Shown here: positions 12,321 to 25,200 of the stretch, one piece after another
Layout of the letters: each line of letters starts with the position of its first letter
How positions within the stretch are numbered: position 1 is the stretch's first letter
NCBI GenBank assembly: GCA_014871385.1
Contig: CM026423.1
Location: forward strand, 21,756,049 to 21,820,048
Source: Ceratodon purpureus
Lineage: Eukaryota; Streptophyta; Bryopsida; Pseudoditrichales; Ditrichaceae
Direction of reading: 5' to 3'
DNA: 64,000 nucleotides
Program-made: the position numbers and the translations under genes
The notes under the pieces: generated by a model
The model's input: only the letters and a program-made list of their open reading frames with translations
Database searches by the model: none
What the model was told of the DNA's origin: nothing

Positions 12321-12644
12321 CTCGAAGATAGCGACGACTCAACGCTCATGGAGAGAAGATGCAGTGCAACTAGATCCTGACCTAGCACCTGAAGAAAGGC
12401 TTAAAGTCTAGAAACCAGAACAGTGTCGGATATAAAGAATCAAATTAGGACTGAACCACAGCAGGAAGCCAGAGCTAGGCACGAATGGCAACGATGTTGT
12501 ATCTTAGAGAATAGCTCGATCGGGAACCTTTGCAGGAAATTGATCGAGGAGATGAGGAGTGAAGCGGAAAGGCAGGGGCTACCATGATGTAAATGTAGTC
12601 CATGCGAGGTCCGGCCACAAGTCAGAGTGTACAGTGAATTTACT

Positions 12645-12746
12645 GAATCCGCGGGGATTCTCCCATTCCGCCCCCACCTGATTGCATTTCGTCTCTGCAT
12701 CCACAATTCATGATTCTGGGACCGTCGCGGAGCGAGGAAGAGACTA
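12645..12746 (+). pseudogene. inverted internal fragment of a UDP-glycosyltransferase gene
   Basis: The plus strand here matches part of exon 2 of the adjacent minus-strand UGT (about 11350-11450). It spells LHPQF.ILGPSRSEEET where the gene has LHPKFLILGPSRSEEET. Nucleotide similarity is high, with a small deletion in the proline-rich stretch. Only about 100 bp is preserved, in the opposite orientation, with no other UGT exon around it. It is a broken duplicate, not a gene. Confidence 0.8.
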
Positions 12747-13749
12747 TGTCATCATCATCGTTAGATGTACTTGATGAAATTGAAGAGGGCGGCATGAACT
12801 GCATATTTGCAATCGTGGATGGGACAAATAATGGACGGTGTTGCAGTCTATTTTTACTAATCAATCAAAGAACTCAATATCTCCATGCCACAAATGTTTA
12901 CAGCATCTCATCAGTTCTATATCAGTTAACAGTCTCATTATGCCTTGTTCAATCAAATGCTTTGTTCAGCGTAAAATGGGTCTTACAACTCGCGGTATCG
13001 TAACACAGGTGCTTTGAAACGGCATCTGTGCACGGTTTTTACCAGGTCCCTGCACCATCGATGTATCTCTTTTCCGAATGTTCATGCTTTTCATTCGCAG
13101 CAGGGAGCAAATTTTCGGAAGTTTCTTCTTATTGAAATCCGATATTCGCTATGATGTACATCGATTGTTGAATAAAACACAGTTTCTTTCCATTGCAAAC
13201 GAGGGAATAAATCATGGAATGTACAATGAAGGCAATCAGCAACGGACATAAGTTCTTACCATACAATTTTAGTACAATCGTCTACTCACGTTCATGAACT
13301 ATCGTTGGCTGATAACATATATACGTTCCGACTTTAGATATGTAGGTGGGCTACCAGTCTGTTCCGATGCGATGTATATTCGTACTCAGTCTTATGAAGC
13401 AACTGGAGCAGGCAAATTAGTGCTTGCAATATAAAATTTAGTGTTCACTTGAATAAAGCACTAGAGACTAATGACATCTATACCGGTGACATCTAATTTT
13501 TGGTGATGGATTCCTCAGCAGCACAACAAACGCTAGCAGTACGTATCTAATATACAATTAAGATTGTTCAGCTTTTCCCTCTGCTCTCAATACCCATTCA
13601 ACCTAAGAATAATTCCTCGCATCTGACAGAAGCTTGAGATCCCAGTCAGGCAAATTGAATAAATGTTCACTGCACTAAGTTATACCAGCCAACTACATGG
13701 CTTTCAAAATATGCATGTTTGCGTCTATAATGTGGTGATGAAAGTACAT
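12747..13749. other. intergenic stretch upstream of the UGT fragment and downstream of MTHFR
   Basis: It contains the 3' flank of the minus-strand MTHFR gene. One plus-strand frame (12710-13003) runs out of the UGT fragment but has no recognisable product. Nothing else is supported. Confidence 0.5.
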
Positions 13750-16700
13750 TCAGGCAAAAACAGAGAAAAGGTCGCCGTTAATGTAGTCATTATCCACCAT
13801 GCTGACTAGGTAGTATGAATCCTTGATCTGCACATAACACACATTGATGTCAGGGATAAAATGAAGTAGAATAGAACAAAATCTGAGATCGCCATTTCCT
13901 AACTCGTTGCGTGCATTTAACCTACCTACAAGTAATGAAACAAGACTATGTGTCTGACCATATGAGTTAAGAACTGACCATCAGCACCTAAAAACTTTAC
14001 ATAAAAAGAAGACGGCTGGTGTTGCCCAATACGTTAATAAAATATAACCCTACCTCGGAAAGAAGCTTGCGGGAGGCATCGTCTTCGGCATAAAGGGACG
14101 CCCATTCCTGATCCCAAGCCTGGAAAGCCTCATCCTTCCAGACCATGAAGCTTACTGGGTCAACTACTGTAGGCTGGATCACTTCCTTAGCAGGGAAGAC
14201 ACCCCATGTGACGGCGTTCACACTGGTAGGTCCGACATTGGACTGCGTCTGTCCCTTGGCATTGACTGCAATGTAAGTCAACGATGCGTTTGACTGCGCC
14301 TTTTCAACCACAGCTTGGAGCTTCTCAGGTGAACAGAAAAACTCCACATATGCCTTCTGGTAGACAAATCCGCCTGGACCTCCCCATCCTGAACAAAAGG
14401 ATATCAACCACAAAAGTTACTAAGACAGCATTCTCAACACAGTGAGCTACAACAAAATCCAACCCTGACTACAATTGGCGGCTCGTCATTTGGTAATAAG
14501 AACATCGGGAGCTGTAGAACGTACCAACACTCGGAGAGTCTGACTTCTCGCCATTGACAGCAGGCTGACTGTTGATCGTCAAGAACCCTGATTTGTTAAG
14601 AGCAACCAGCTTCTCGTTAATTTGCACGGTCTCGGGCTGCAAACCTTCCAACTCGGACCACGGGTGCGTGCTCAAGCCTCCTTCGCAGTACTTAGCAAAA
14701 ATTGCGTTTACATCTTCAGAAGAATTCAATGGCACGGCCCACTCCTTCTGCATCTTCTTGCTGCGTGTTTTCTTCCTCAAAAACTGTAAGCCCAACATAA
14801 TAGGTTAAATGCCATTCTTTCATTCCATGGTCCATAATCTTCAGTGGATGAATAAAGAGAGTATGCTGTAGATACTATAATATTCAGCAACAAATAATAG
14901 TCTATCTGGATAAAAATGGGACCACTGTGTGCTGACCTGATGGTCACTAAGGCTGCCGTAAGCAGGGTTTCCGGTATCTCCCCATCTGCCCCGGGGAAAC
15001 TCATCCCAGCTAGTGGTTCGTGAAATATAGCTTCTGGGACGATTGGCCCTGAAATACATAGAAGACATTCACTCAGACAACCAACAAGGCACTAAAATTT
15101 GAATATAGTAAGACGTTGAGCTAAAACCTGGAAGAACTCTGCAGACACGCAGAACGGAACAAAGACAGGCAGAGACGCACCAAAAGATAGGACGCACATC
15201 CTCCTTCGTGCGCTTGCTGTTAGTAGGAGGCCTCCATGGTAGAGGACGAGAGACCCTGCTGAAGTCGATCAATCCCAGATTCTGCCATCACACGACCACA
15301 GCAAAGAATCGGTCTCAGTTTCAATAATCGTGAAATCAATAGTTAATTAATCCAACACAGCGAAAAGCAGCACCAAGCCCCGCAATAAGTATTATGGAAT
15401 ACCTGTAAAATGCCAAGAACAGACTTCTCTAGATTCAGAGAGTACAAGTGCAATGTCTTGATGTCATGCGCGAGGATCTTTTTGCACATTTCTGTGCCCA
15501 GGTGGATACCGTATGCCCTCACGGCTTCGTCATTGTCCTTGATGGGCTCAAGTGCAGCCATGATTTCAGCTGGCACCTTGGTCTTGCACAAACTGGTCAT
15601 CCGGAGGAAACCCTTGTAGTTCTGAATGGGCATGATACCAGGGACAATTGGTATCGTGATGCCAATCTGACGACAGTCATTCACGAACTTCAAGTAGATG
15701 TCGGTGTCATAGAACAGCTGAGTGACGATAACTTCGGCACCCGCATCGACCTGAAGTCCCAGAAACAAAAGGAACGTCATTTTAAAAGAGCAATAAACCA
15801 ATCGCAGAAAGCGTCCTAACGAAGAAAAAAAAATCGAACATTCGTAACAATACGCGCTCAAATCAAACTCAACACACTGAAATCCTCACCCAGAATACAG
15901 TGTCTACAAAATACAGCCAAAATTCATTTCCAACAAATGCACTGATTAATCAGAGTACAAACCTTTTCCTTCAGGTACGCAAGATCCTTCTGGTAAGCTT
16001 CTGGTGACGCGACTCCATCTTCACCAATCACCTCAGGATGAGCCTCTGCAGCCAACCACAGAATATCTCAGCTAATATCGCTGTAAAGGAGGGAAAGAAA
16101 GAATTCCTACCAATGCGCAAAATTTCCAACAGTTCTTTTACGAAGTCGAGTACGTTCAAAGGCACCTAAAATAAATCCTGCGTCTGTTCTAGATAATTGA
16201 CAGCGTCAGTAGCAAGATTCCTGGTATACTGAGCGGACAAGCGGCGGTTGCATAAATTCTCACATACCGGGATATCCAGCAACAGTAATTCCGAAATAAT
16301 CGCCGTACTTGGCTTTGATGTGCCTCACCTGCATTGCAAATTATCATTCAGAACAACTACCAATTCATCGCAGTAGAACCCGTGAGGAAAGAAACTCAAT
16401 ATTCTCAATACAAAAGGGACGCTACTAACTATTCAAGTGGTGGACATAATGCGAAAGATCATCTCCGTATTCAACCCCCCTCTCTGACGCTGGGCAAGCA
16501 CCCAGATGAGAATGGAGCCACACATATCTCTCAAAGTTCACCAACACGGATACCAAAATACAAAAAATTGAAGAAAACACTTACAAGATCCAACGCGCAA
16601 GAAAACCCTCCTTCAATGGTCACGAACTTGTCCTGTCCATGGGGGGGATCACCACGCAGAGCAAGAATGTTCTGAATCCCGTTGGACTTAACATTGTCAA

Positions 16701-17126
16701 GAGCTCCGTCGAGCGTCTCCACCAGCATGTTGGTGCAGGTGAGATGCATCATAGTCTCGACGCAAATCTACACAGCGAATTCCAACAACCCAATCGTCAA
16801 ACTCGGGGAAAAAAACCGCCCGCATTGCAAAAACCTGCACCCCGAACCACAGAATCTAAACTGTACAAAAAGAACAAGCCTCTATCCTCTGGGATTCCGC
16901 GCCATACCATGTTCTGCATCTTGTTAGCAATGTCAAGGGTGATTGCGGAGGTCGAACCCCCAGCTCCCCACGTGATGTCACAGAAAGCCGGCTGGTGCAT
17001 GACCATGCGATCCATCCTGTCGTACAGATTCTCAACTCCCTCCTCCGTCTTGGGCGGGAAGAACTCGAAGGAGAAGACGACATTGCCGCCCGCCAGGCCA
17101 TTGTTAATCTTGTCAATGACCTTCAT
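13750..17126 (-). CDS. MTHFR: methylenetetrahydrofolate reductase, complete, 10 exons
   Basis: Exons on the minus strand are 17126-16908, 16767-16585, 16328-16268, 16045-15963, 15750-15403, 15281-15181, 15048-14937, 14783-14525, 14388-14054 and 13827-13750. They give 592 residues, the usual length of plant MTHFR. The catalytic barrel begins with [10 protein letters not shown] (Glu21 region) and contains [33 protein letters not shown] and PIVPGIMPI. The C-terminal domain carries [28 protein letters not shown] and [13 protein letters not shown], and it ends [21 protein letters not shown]. The enzyme is cytosolic and reduces 5,10-methylene-THF to 5-methyl-THF for methionine synthesis; known plant forms use NADH and are not inhibited by AdoMet. 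Every intron is GT-AG and the gene looks intact. Confidence 0.97.
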
Positions 17127-17640
17127 GGCTGCCGACGCCTCCTAAATCCTCACCCCCTAGATCTGCCCCCACCAAAGCGCCACACAACCACCCCATCTCA
17201 GATCTGCTCCCAAAACCCCCCCAAACCCACTCCCCAAACCCCCTCCCAAACCCCACCCTCCCCCAGAACCCCAACAATCCCCCAAACACCCCCCACCACT
17301 AAACCCTACCACAATACTAACCACCAAAAAACCACACTCCATGAAACAAACTACAACAGAGGCTCTGTAACACCAAATAAACACACTCCATGAAGAAACC
17401 ACACCCAGAAGAACCCTTCTTACAACACAACCAAAAGCACCCCAAAACCGAACTCAACCTCCATGAACAAAATACAAGCGGAACATCCAAGACAGAGCCC
17501 GAACACTCACCTCAAGTGCAACTGGAAATAACACCGTATGAGAGAAACCTCTACATAGGAGACTGCAAACAGACCAAACACGAGAGGGAGCATAGAGGAG
17601 AGGGGGGGACGTGTACCTGGAAGACGAGTTCCGGAGAGGG
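17127..17640 (-). promoter_or_regulatory. MTHFR 5' leader with G-rich tract and probable leader intron
   Basis: On the coding (minus) strand, 17155-17330 is extremely G-rich. Runs of three to seven G separated by short spacers at about 17229-17272 fit a G-quadruplex pattern. A strong donor, GAG|GTGAGT, sits near 17512 on the minus strand, and possible acceptors lie just upstream of the ATG (for example near 17163). The tract may therefore be spliced out as a leader intron. Transcript data are needed to decide. Confidence 0.45.
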
Positions 17641-19018
17641 AATTGGTGGTGGATCTGTGGACAGAAGAATGGGAGTTTCGGGGAGGGGCTGTGGGTTATC
17701 AAGGCAGGTCTGCAGCGTGCGAAATGCCTGTGAAAGTGTTAAGGAGTTCCGCACCCGGTGGATCTCCACCAGTGACGGATCCCAGCGTCCGGCGTTGTCG
17801 CACCTGCCTGCTCCCACCCAGGTTCCGCTCACCATTTGGAAAGTTGTCAGTTGAGGTTCCATTACCAACATACCCTCTCTCTGTGCTGCTTTCCAGGGTG
17901 CCGGGTCTCGGTTCACGTCGCTCTTCGTTCGCCACCACAGTTGCGTCACTTTGTGTGCATTTCTTGACTTCCCTCTTGGTCACCTTTCTTTCCAGTAGCG
18001 GGAGGGAGGCGACTGACGTTTTACTACCGTAACTTCATTCTTGTGTCAAGGTGGAGCCAACCTCGTTACACGGCACTAGAGTTTGGATCTGAGTTAGCCT
18101 GCATTAACAGTGGATGTGGAATGAAATTAAGCTGGACTGAATTATTTGTGTGCTTGAGAGTTAATAATTATTGGAGTTTTTGTGGAAAAAAAATGTGTTT
18201 TTACTCGATCTATGATGTAATTGTTGCAAATTAAATAGCCCAAATTAGGTTAAAGCTTTGGTGTAGTTTTGGGCTCTACAATGACTAAGGTAGAAACCCC
18301 AATAGTTTGTGAAAATGGAAATTCTAACAACGAAAATGGTAGGTAAACATATTTGGCACTCTCAGAATACTTTAGAATTTTATGCAATGAAGGTGACAAT
18401 TTGTTTGAATTTCAAAATCCAATATTAATAAACATTAATTCTCTAAACATCCACTTTGAAAAGGCTAGTCATGAATGGTTAAAACATGCAATGCAAATAG
18501 GCCCAAATGCATGAATTTAAAGTAATGGAAGAAGACATGAACACAAGAATCATGGCCATGTTGGGCCGTCGGATGGTTCCGCACATGGGCGACGATCCCA
18601 CACAGGCATGCCAGCTTTGACAGCAATAATTCACATGAACTTCTGATGTTGCTATATCGTGTATGCAGTAGTACTGTTGCAGGGTGTGTCCATGATCCAT
18701 CACTCCTGTACAGTAGTAAGTTGAATCTCCTGGGCCGTGGCGTCCCAGATAGATGCCACTCTATCTTTACCATTCTTTCCTCCTGAGTCCTCGTTACCAC
18801 TGTATCAATTTGCTCTGTCGCATCTGCGTCTGAAGGTGCTCATAATCCCTTTCAATTGTTTTTTGGAGCGGAGGTGCTCACAAAATTTGGAGGAGGAGGA
18901 GGGTCATGTGGTGTTTCGGAGGACGCATGCAGCAAATCAAACATAACTTACGAATTATGTACTGAGTTTGCATAACGGGTGTACAGTAGATATCGGTGGT
19001 TTTGCTCCTTTCTTTTCT

Positions 19019-19049
<31 letters not shown>

Positions 19050-19815
19050 CCCCCCCTGGATTTGAGAATATTGGAGAATGTTCGATTGTGTTCTAAGTTT
19101 GTGGGTTCATGGTGGCATCATTGTGTGCTGTGCATTTGGTTGTGGGTCAATTGGATGGGGCCGATGAGGTTGGAGTCTTTGGACCATGGACTGCCACGAT
19201 TGACTCTACGTCAACCACCCTCACTTTTTCCATGAAAGGGTACTAAATGTTGTATGGAGTTTATTTTTCTGTTTCTTGAGGCTCTCTTTTTGGAATTACC
19301 ACAGTACCAAAGAAGGTTCGTCCAAAAATAATTCTTAAAATTAAAAAACATAAAAACTATAAATTATGAAGATCTAAAAATAAAAATAAAATATTTAGTT
19401 TTGGAAATATTTCGTTACTTTTAAGCCATTTAAGGTCATTATTATGGATATTTTGCTAAAAAATAATAATTGAGAAATTCAATTTTTGATACGCAAATCA
19501 TATTCTTTCAAAAAAATCAAATACTTGTTTGCAAAGTGGCAAAGCTGCTATGGTGTTACTGTAGGTTTGGGAAGAATGGTTATTTCCGTGAAGAATCCAA
19601 CACTCTTCAGATTAGTTGAATTACAAGGTTACGTATCCACAGAATTAGACCATTTTACTTTTTTTCACCCTCTATTTTTGATAAAAACTAAAATGATCTT
19701 ATTAAGGATTATTATTTGATTAAAAATAAGGTACAAAAACTACCTTCAAAGATCTACTAAAGAAAATAAAATTGTTCCAATTTGTTCCAATTTAATATTT
19801 AACACTAAATAAGTT
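17641..19815. other. MTHFR promoter side, then AT-rich intergenic DNA
   Basis: The first few hundred bases are mixed-composition promoter or leader sequence. From 18050 onward the DNA is AT-rich with no supported gene. A pyrimidine tract (CTTT/T runs ending in six C) occupies about 19007-19056. Small open frames on both strands show no family features. Confidence 0.5.
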
Positions 19816-20689
19816 TTGAGCCCTAAAGGAAAATTGTCCACATTTGGGCTTGTTGAAAGTTCGAGCATGAACGTGTGATGTCAATTTTAGATAAGTTTTT
19901 TTGAAACTTTTTATGAATGTTTGCCGTAAATAGAACTTTAAGGGATTTGTAATATAACATTTTTAAATAGACATTTAAAATAATAGTCATGTAACCAAAG
20001 TAGGAATTTGTATTTGAAATACTTAATATTTTAATCTTTGAGATTTTTAAGAAAATATATTTCTTTTAGTACAAATTGTTCATTACACAAAACATCAAAG
20101 TTTCCTCACCGTTTAGGGCAATGTACCAAAAAAACTTCTTCTTTCCTTCAAAAAATATTGGATAATTTTTTTGGGGGTTTTTTCTTTTTATCCTGTAAAA
20201 GATGGGCATCAATCTTTCCTTTGGTCGTTTAGATTGAGACTTTGTGAAAAAATAAAATTTCTAGGAAAAAAATATGACTTAGCATTCTTGAGTATTCAAC
20301 TTGGTTAAAATATTGTTTTCAACATGCTACACTTGTCTTATTTGTGTAATTTTTTAAATAGAATTAGCTAACTTAGTCGTCTTCCTCATGCACCAAAACC
20401 CTCAAAATCCATAATGCAAAAAAATTAAGAAAAAAGGTTGGAGTTTGTCAACCTAGTTAAAAATAGTGTCAAAAAAGTTTGTTTTAAATTTCAATCGCTA
20501 TAGTCGTCTAGTCTCTACAATAAATCATGATAAAAAAAAATTGGACTATCTACTACAATAATCAATTTAGAGATCTTAATGTGGAAATTAGAAAATAATA
20601 AATTTTTAATCATTCATGCTTTTTACATTAAAGACAACAGTTTTGAAGTGTTCTTTGGTGAAACATAGTCAAGGAACATTAGGGGTTAA
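19816..20689 (-). mobile_element. TTAA-terminus element, copy D, degenerate
   Basis: The right end reads TTAGGGGTTAA, ending at 20689. A decayed left end, TTGAGCCCTAAAGG, lies near 19816. Internally, the reverse complement of about 20345-20421 matches 50439-50513 of copy B closely (cattatggattttg.gggttt, gactaagttagctaatt). The size of about 870 bp fits the other copies. The left boundary is uncertain. No protein is encoded. Confidence 0.55.
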
Positions 20690-22259
20690 TTTTAGTGTCT
20701 TTTTTTAAATCAGTGACACTTTTCCACCAATTAAAAAGATTAAATCCATTTTTTTTTTGAAGTACTTTAGACCGCTCTTATTTATCTCTTACCATTCTAT
20801 ATACTTTTGTACATTTCACACAAATTATATTTCTAAACGCACATTTTGGATTTCTTGTTCATGGAAATTCTGAATTAGAATACATCACGTTAAATTTACA
20901 GTCTTTATTAAATTTAAATATTTTTATATCTTAAATTAACATATTCAATAATGTTACATTAAAATACTCATATATAATATAAATTATAGGCTTTGTTTAA
21001 TAAATTTGTACATTTTATACATGTATATATTCATATATGTCATTCCACTCCATGCAAGTTCTAAAATGATTTGATGTTTTGAAAACAAATCTATCCAGTA
21101 ACTTAGAAAATTAAAAATAATCACTTTGAATTTCATGTATTACAAAGAAAGTACTATTTTAAAACTTATTATACAATGCAAAAATACTTTAATGGAATAG
21201 ATTTATTATTATCTGAGGTGGCCAACATACCACACTTAGAAGAAAACATGTTGCAAATTTCCATTTACATATTTTGCTAGTAGATTTTAGATAATAACCA
21301 TAATATACATATTCAATTAATATGTTTTATTTCACTGATAACCTTTAAAAGAAAATCTCAATTTTCATGCACAGATACTAAGTTAATTTTCACAGTGATT
21401 AAAAAATTTAAATTATATTTAATGGATGACTATATTTTCTTTGAAAAATTAAACATCCTATTACAAATTCTACATATATGTTTTTTCCCCAAAAGAAATT
21501 GAGATGTTCTAAAAGTGTTTTATGTTTTTCATGTATCCTTCGAAACTATAAAATTCTTATATTAATTTTAAACTGCATGTCTTGATTAATGTGATCATGA
21601 ATATCAATTTCCATCATTTATGTATATGTTTTTGTACAAGCTATTATTAGATTGTGTTATCCAGTGCAAGCAGCGTAGATCTTACACCAATTTTACTAAA
21701 ATATATCGTAATACAATAAATCTATAATTCTATCATATGATGGTTGAAATTTTTATAAAGATTATCATATTATTCTTGAAAAAATATAATTTCATACTTT
21801 ATCAATTTGTAAAAAAACCCATAACACCATGGTAAATGTATGGATTTATATCATCTCAGAAGTTTTTATGATATATTTGCATAAAAACAAAAGGTAGAGA
21901 CTATTGAGAAGTTAGCTAAGTGATACTACTTAAAGTATTAATATCAGGCTTTACTAGTTACTTCTAAATTGTTTAAAAGTATTTCCTCAATTCATGACTT
22001 CTTTCAAAATTCCATATAGTAAATTATTTTCTTATTATATTTCTTTATTCTCATAAGTTTCCATAATATACTTTAAACCATGTTTTTACACTTGCTACCA
22101 ACATCATACTATACCTTGTGGGAGTAAGTTGGTTCAAGTTTAGTTACATCCATTGTAGGCATACTTAGATTTCTTTTAAAAATAGTTCAGATAATCAATG
22201 GTATTTTTTTCAATAATTAATGAAATAAAATAAAAATAAAAATAAAAAACAAAGAATAT
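20690..22259. other. very AT-rich intergenic DNA
   Basis: No open frame of note, no repeat terminus and no splice-site pattern could be supported. Composition is strongly AT, like the rest of the repeat zone. Confidence 0.5.
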
Positions 22260-25200
22260 TATTTATCCTACAAAAAGATGAATGCAATCGCATCACATTC
22301 AATTTTGCATGGATGAGTTCTTTGTGACTGCATTATGTTGAATTTTCAGCCTCTGCGCCAATGCAAGTAGAGAAACATAAAAATTACCGGCCTTGATAAC
22401 TCTTCATTTTAAAATTCCATTTCAAGTACACATTATTTGTATCTCATACCTCTAGATGCAAATAGCCCATTGCCGCAAATGCAAGTGGAAACCGCCTATG
22501 AATCAACTTCTTACACTTTCAAATCTTATTCTAACCATACAAATCATGCATTTCTCACAAGTATAGCCATGTGTGCAATAAAAATGATCCACAAGATGAG
22601 GGCTAGGATCATGTATAGTCATTGATAATTTGGCTATTGTTGGTGAAACACCCAAATATGCTCAACTTTATTTTATTGATACTATTGAGGCAACTAACAT
22701 TCAAATGGAGCGTAATCCAGAGTGTGCTGAAATTACTATATTGGAGATTTAAGAATTATTACAAACTCATCATGCAATTCATGGACACTACAAACAAGCG
22801 TAAGAAATCATGATGGATTTTGAACAACAACAAGAACAACAACAAGAACAACAACAACAAGAACAATGTGGTAGAAGAATTCCAAATGTTGTTGCGCATT
22901 TGCATTTTGAAGGTCAAATGGATCGAAGACGCTACAATCTTCCAGCAGACAGTGAAATATCTGTTTTAATACCTGAAGAGGAAGATCGACCACAAGGAAC
23001 ACGAGATATTGTGCTTCGACTAAGAGGGGAAGGTCATTTTCTGGAGCGTATTAACGAGGGTCATCCTGCTTATTTTCCATTGCACTATATGTTGTTATTT
23101 CCATTTGGAGAGCTTGGATGGCATGAAGATCTAACCCATTCTAATGGTGAAGGCGGCTGACCCAAAGAGAATACTTTGCTTTTCGGTTATTCCCACAAAA
23201 TTCAGAATTTTCTACCATTCTTCGTGGTAGGAAGTTATTACAACAATTCATTGTCGATGCTTGGGTTGCGACCGAACAAAATAGATTGAGCTATATCCAA
23301 ATGAATCAATCGGATTTGCGTGCCGATCTGTATCAAGGCCTTGCTAATGCACTACAAGATGACGGAGAAAGAAACATGAATCTTGAAAACTTGGGGCGTC
23401 ATATTTTTCTTCCCTCAAGTCATATTGGTAGTGCTCAGAACATGTTTGAATTGTTTCAGGATTCCATGGCCATAACCAGATTTTTTTCAACATCCAAATA
23501 TTTTTGGCACCATGACAGCAAATTCCAACTAGCGTGAGATACAAGAAACACTTTTGCTTCAACAAACTGCATAAGATCGGCCTGATATCGTAGCGCACGT
23601 ATTTGAACTTAAGCGCAATGCACTCATGGCTGATATCAGAAAGATGCATTTTTTTGGAAAATCTGTTGCCCATGTGTTTGTCATTGAGTTCCAAAAGAGG
23701 ACTTTGCCTCATATGCACTTTTTGATCTTTCTTGCTAATGAAGACAAGATAAGAGAACCTTGCTAAGTTGATAGAATAGTATGTGCAAAGTTCCTTAATG
23801 AACAAGAGGATCCTGAACTTTTTGATATGGTTCTAAAGCACATGGTCCATGGATCATGCACTCGTGATCGGTGTCTCAATAAGACCGGATAATGCACGAA
23901 ACGATTTCCTAGATCTTTCCAAGATCAAACTCCAATGGTTACCATCTTTATCGTCGTCGCAATAATAGACGCAGTTTTAAAAAATACGGATTTTTCTTCA
24001 ACAACAGCCATGTTGTTTTCTACAACCCTGATTTGATTCAAAAGTATAACTGCCATCTTAATATTGAAGTTTGTGCATCTCTTCAAGCAGTTAGATATAT
24101 CCATAAATACATTTATAAAGGTCATGACAGGGCTACTCTGAGGATTGGGGAGGACAAGATGAGATCAAACAATAGCTAGATGCACGTTACATTGGAGCAT
24201 CGGAGGCTGTGCGACGTTTACTCAAGTTGACGATGAACTATGAAGATTCCAATGTTGTTAGGCTACATTTACATTTGCCAACGATGCATCGTGTGATTTT
24301 CAATACTTGCAATGATCCTCTGACTATTTTGAATTGTGGGCAAGTTCAAAGAACTAGATTGACAGAGTTCTTTAGGATGTGTGCTATAGATGAAAATGCT
24401 CGTCGATTGACCTATTAAGAGTTTCCCCAATATCATATTTGGAGACAACAAGAGAGCACATGGAAGATCCGTGAAAAAGGCTTTGTTATTGGTAGGTTGT
24501 ATTTTGCAAGAGTAGCTGAAGGTGAGCGTTTCTGTTTGCGACTTCTACCAACAACTATTGTTGGGCCTTGCTCATTTGAAGATCTACGGATGGTGAATGG
24601 AGTAGTACACGGAACCTTCAAAGATGCTTGTAATGCTCTAGGCTTATTATAAGACGATAGAGAGTGGATCCAGTGCTTAGAAGAAGCATCTATTATGCGT
24701 ACCGGTGCATCATTGTGCAATTTGTTTGTGGTTAACTCTCCGAATGCAACCCCTCTCATCCTTAATTATTATGGCAACGATTTCGTCTTCATCTGTGTAA
24801 TGACTAGCGTCATCGTCTTCGCCAACACTATGGGTTATCTGAACGAAGTGAAGAAGAAGTATACAATTTTGGCCTTTTTCTCATTGATGAAATATTACGT
24901 GAGCAATCAAACAAAAACCTTTCTTTCTTTCTCCCAATGCCAATATCAACTCTAAATTGGTCCCATCATTGTGGTAATCGATTCATCAATGAACAACTAC
25001 AATAGAATCATGAGGAATTTGAATTTTATGTTTGGGAGCATGAACCACAAGTCAATGGAGACCAACGCTATTGTGATGATGTCATATTCAGTTCCATTGA
25101 AGACCAGTCTGGTGTGGTATTTTTTGTTAATGATCTTGTTCGTACATGAAAGACATTCCTCTACAACATCGTGACTACAAATGTGCGAAGCAGAGGAAAA

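Noticed and set aside
17390-18032. Several open frames of 94-154 codons on both strands upstream of MTHFR
   Set aside because: Mutually overlapping, low complexity and lying in the MTHFR leader/promoter; no domain or splice support.
20681-20689. TTAGGGG motifs suggesting interstitial telomere repeats
   Set aside because: The motif occurs once per site, not in tandem, and always as the end of the TTAA-family elements.
22810-22866. CAA/GAA repeat as a simple microsatellite
   Set aside because: It is in frame with the Helitron protein and encodes a Gln/Glu stretch seen as part of that gene.
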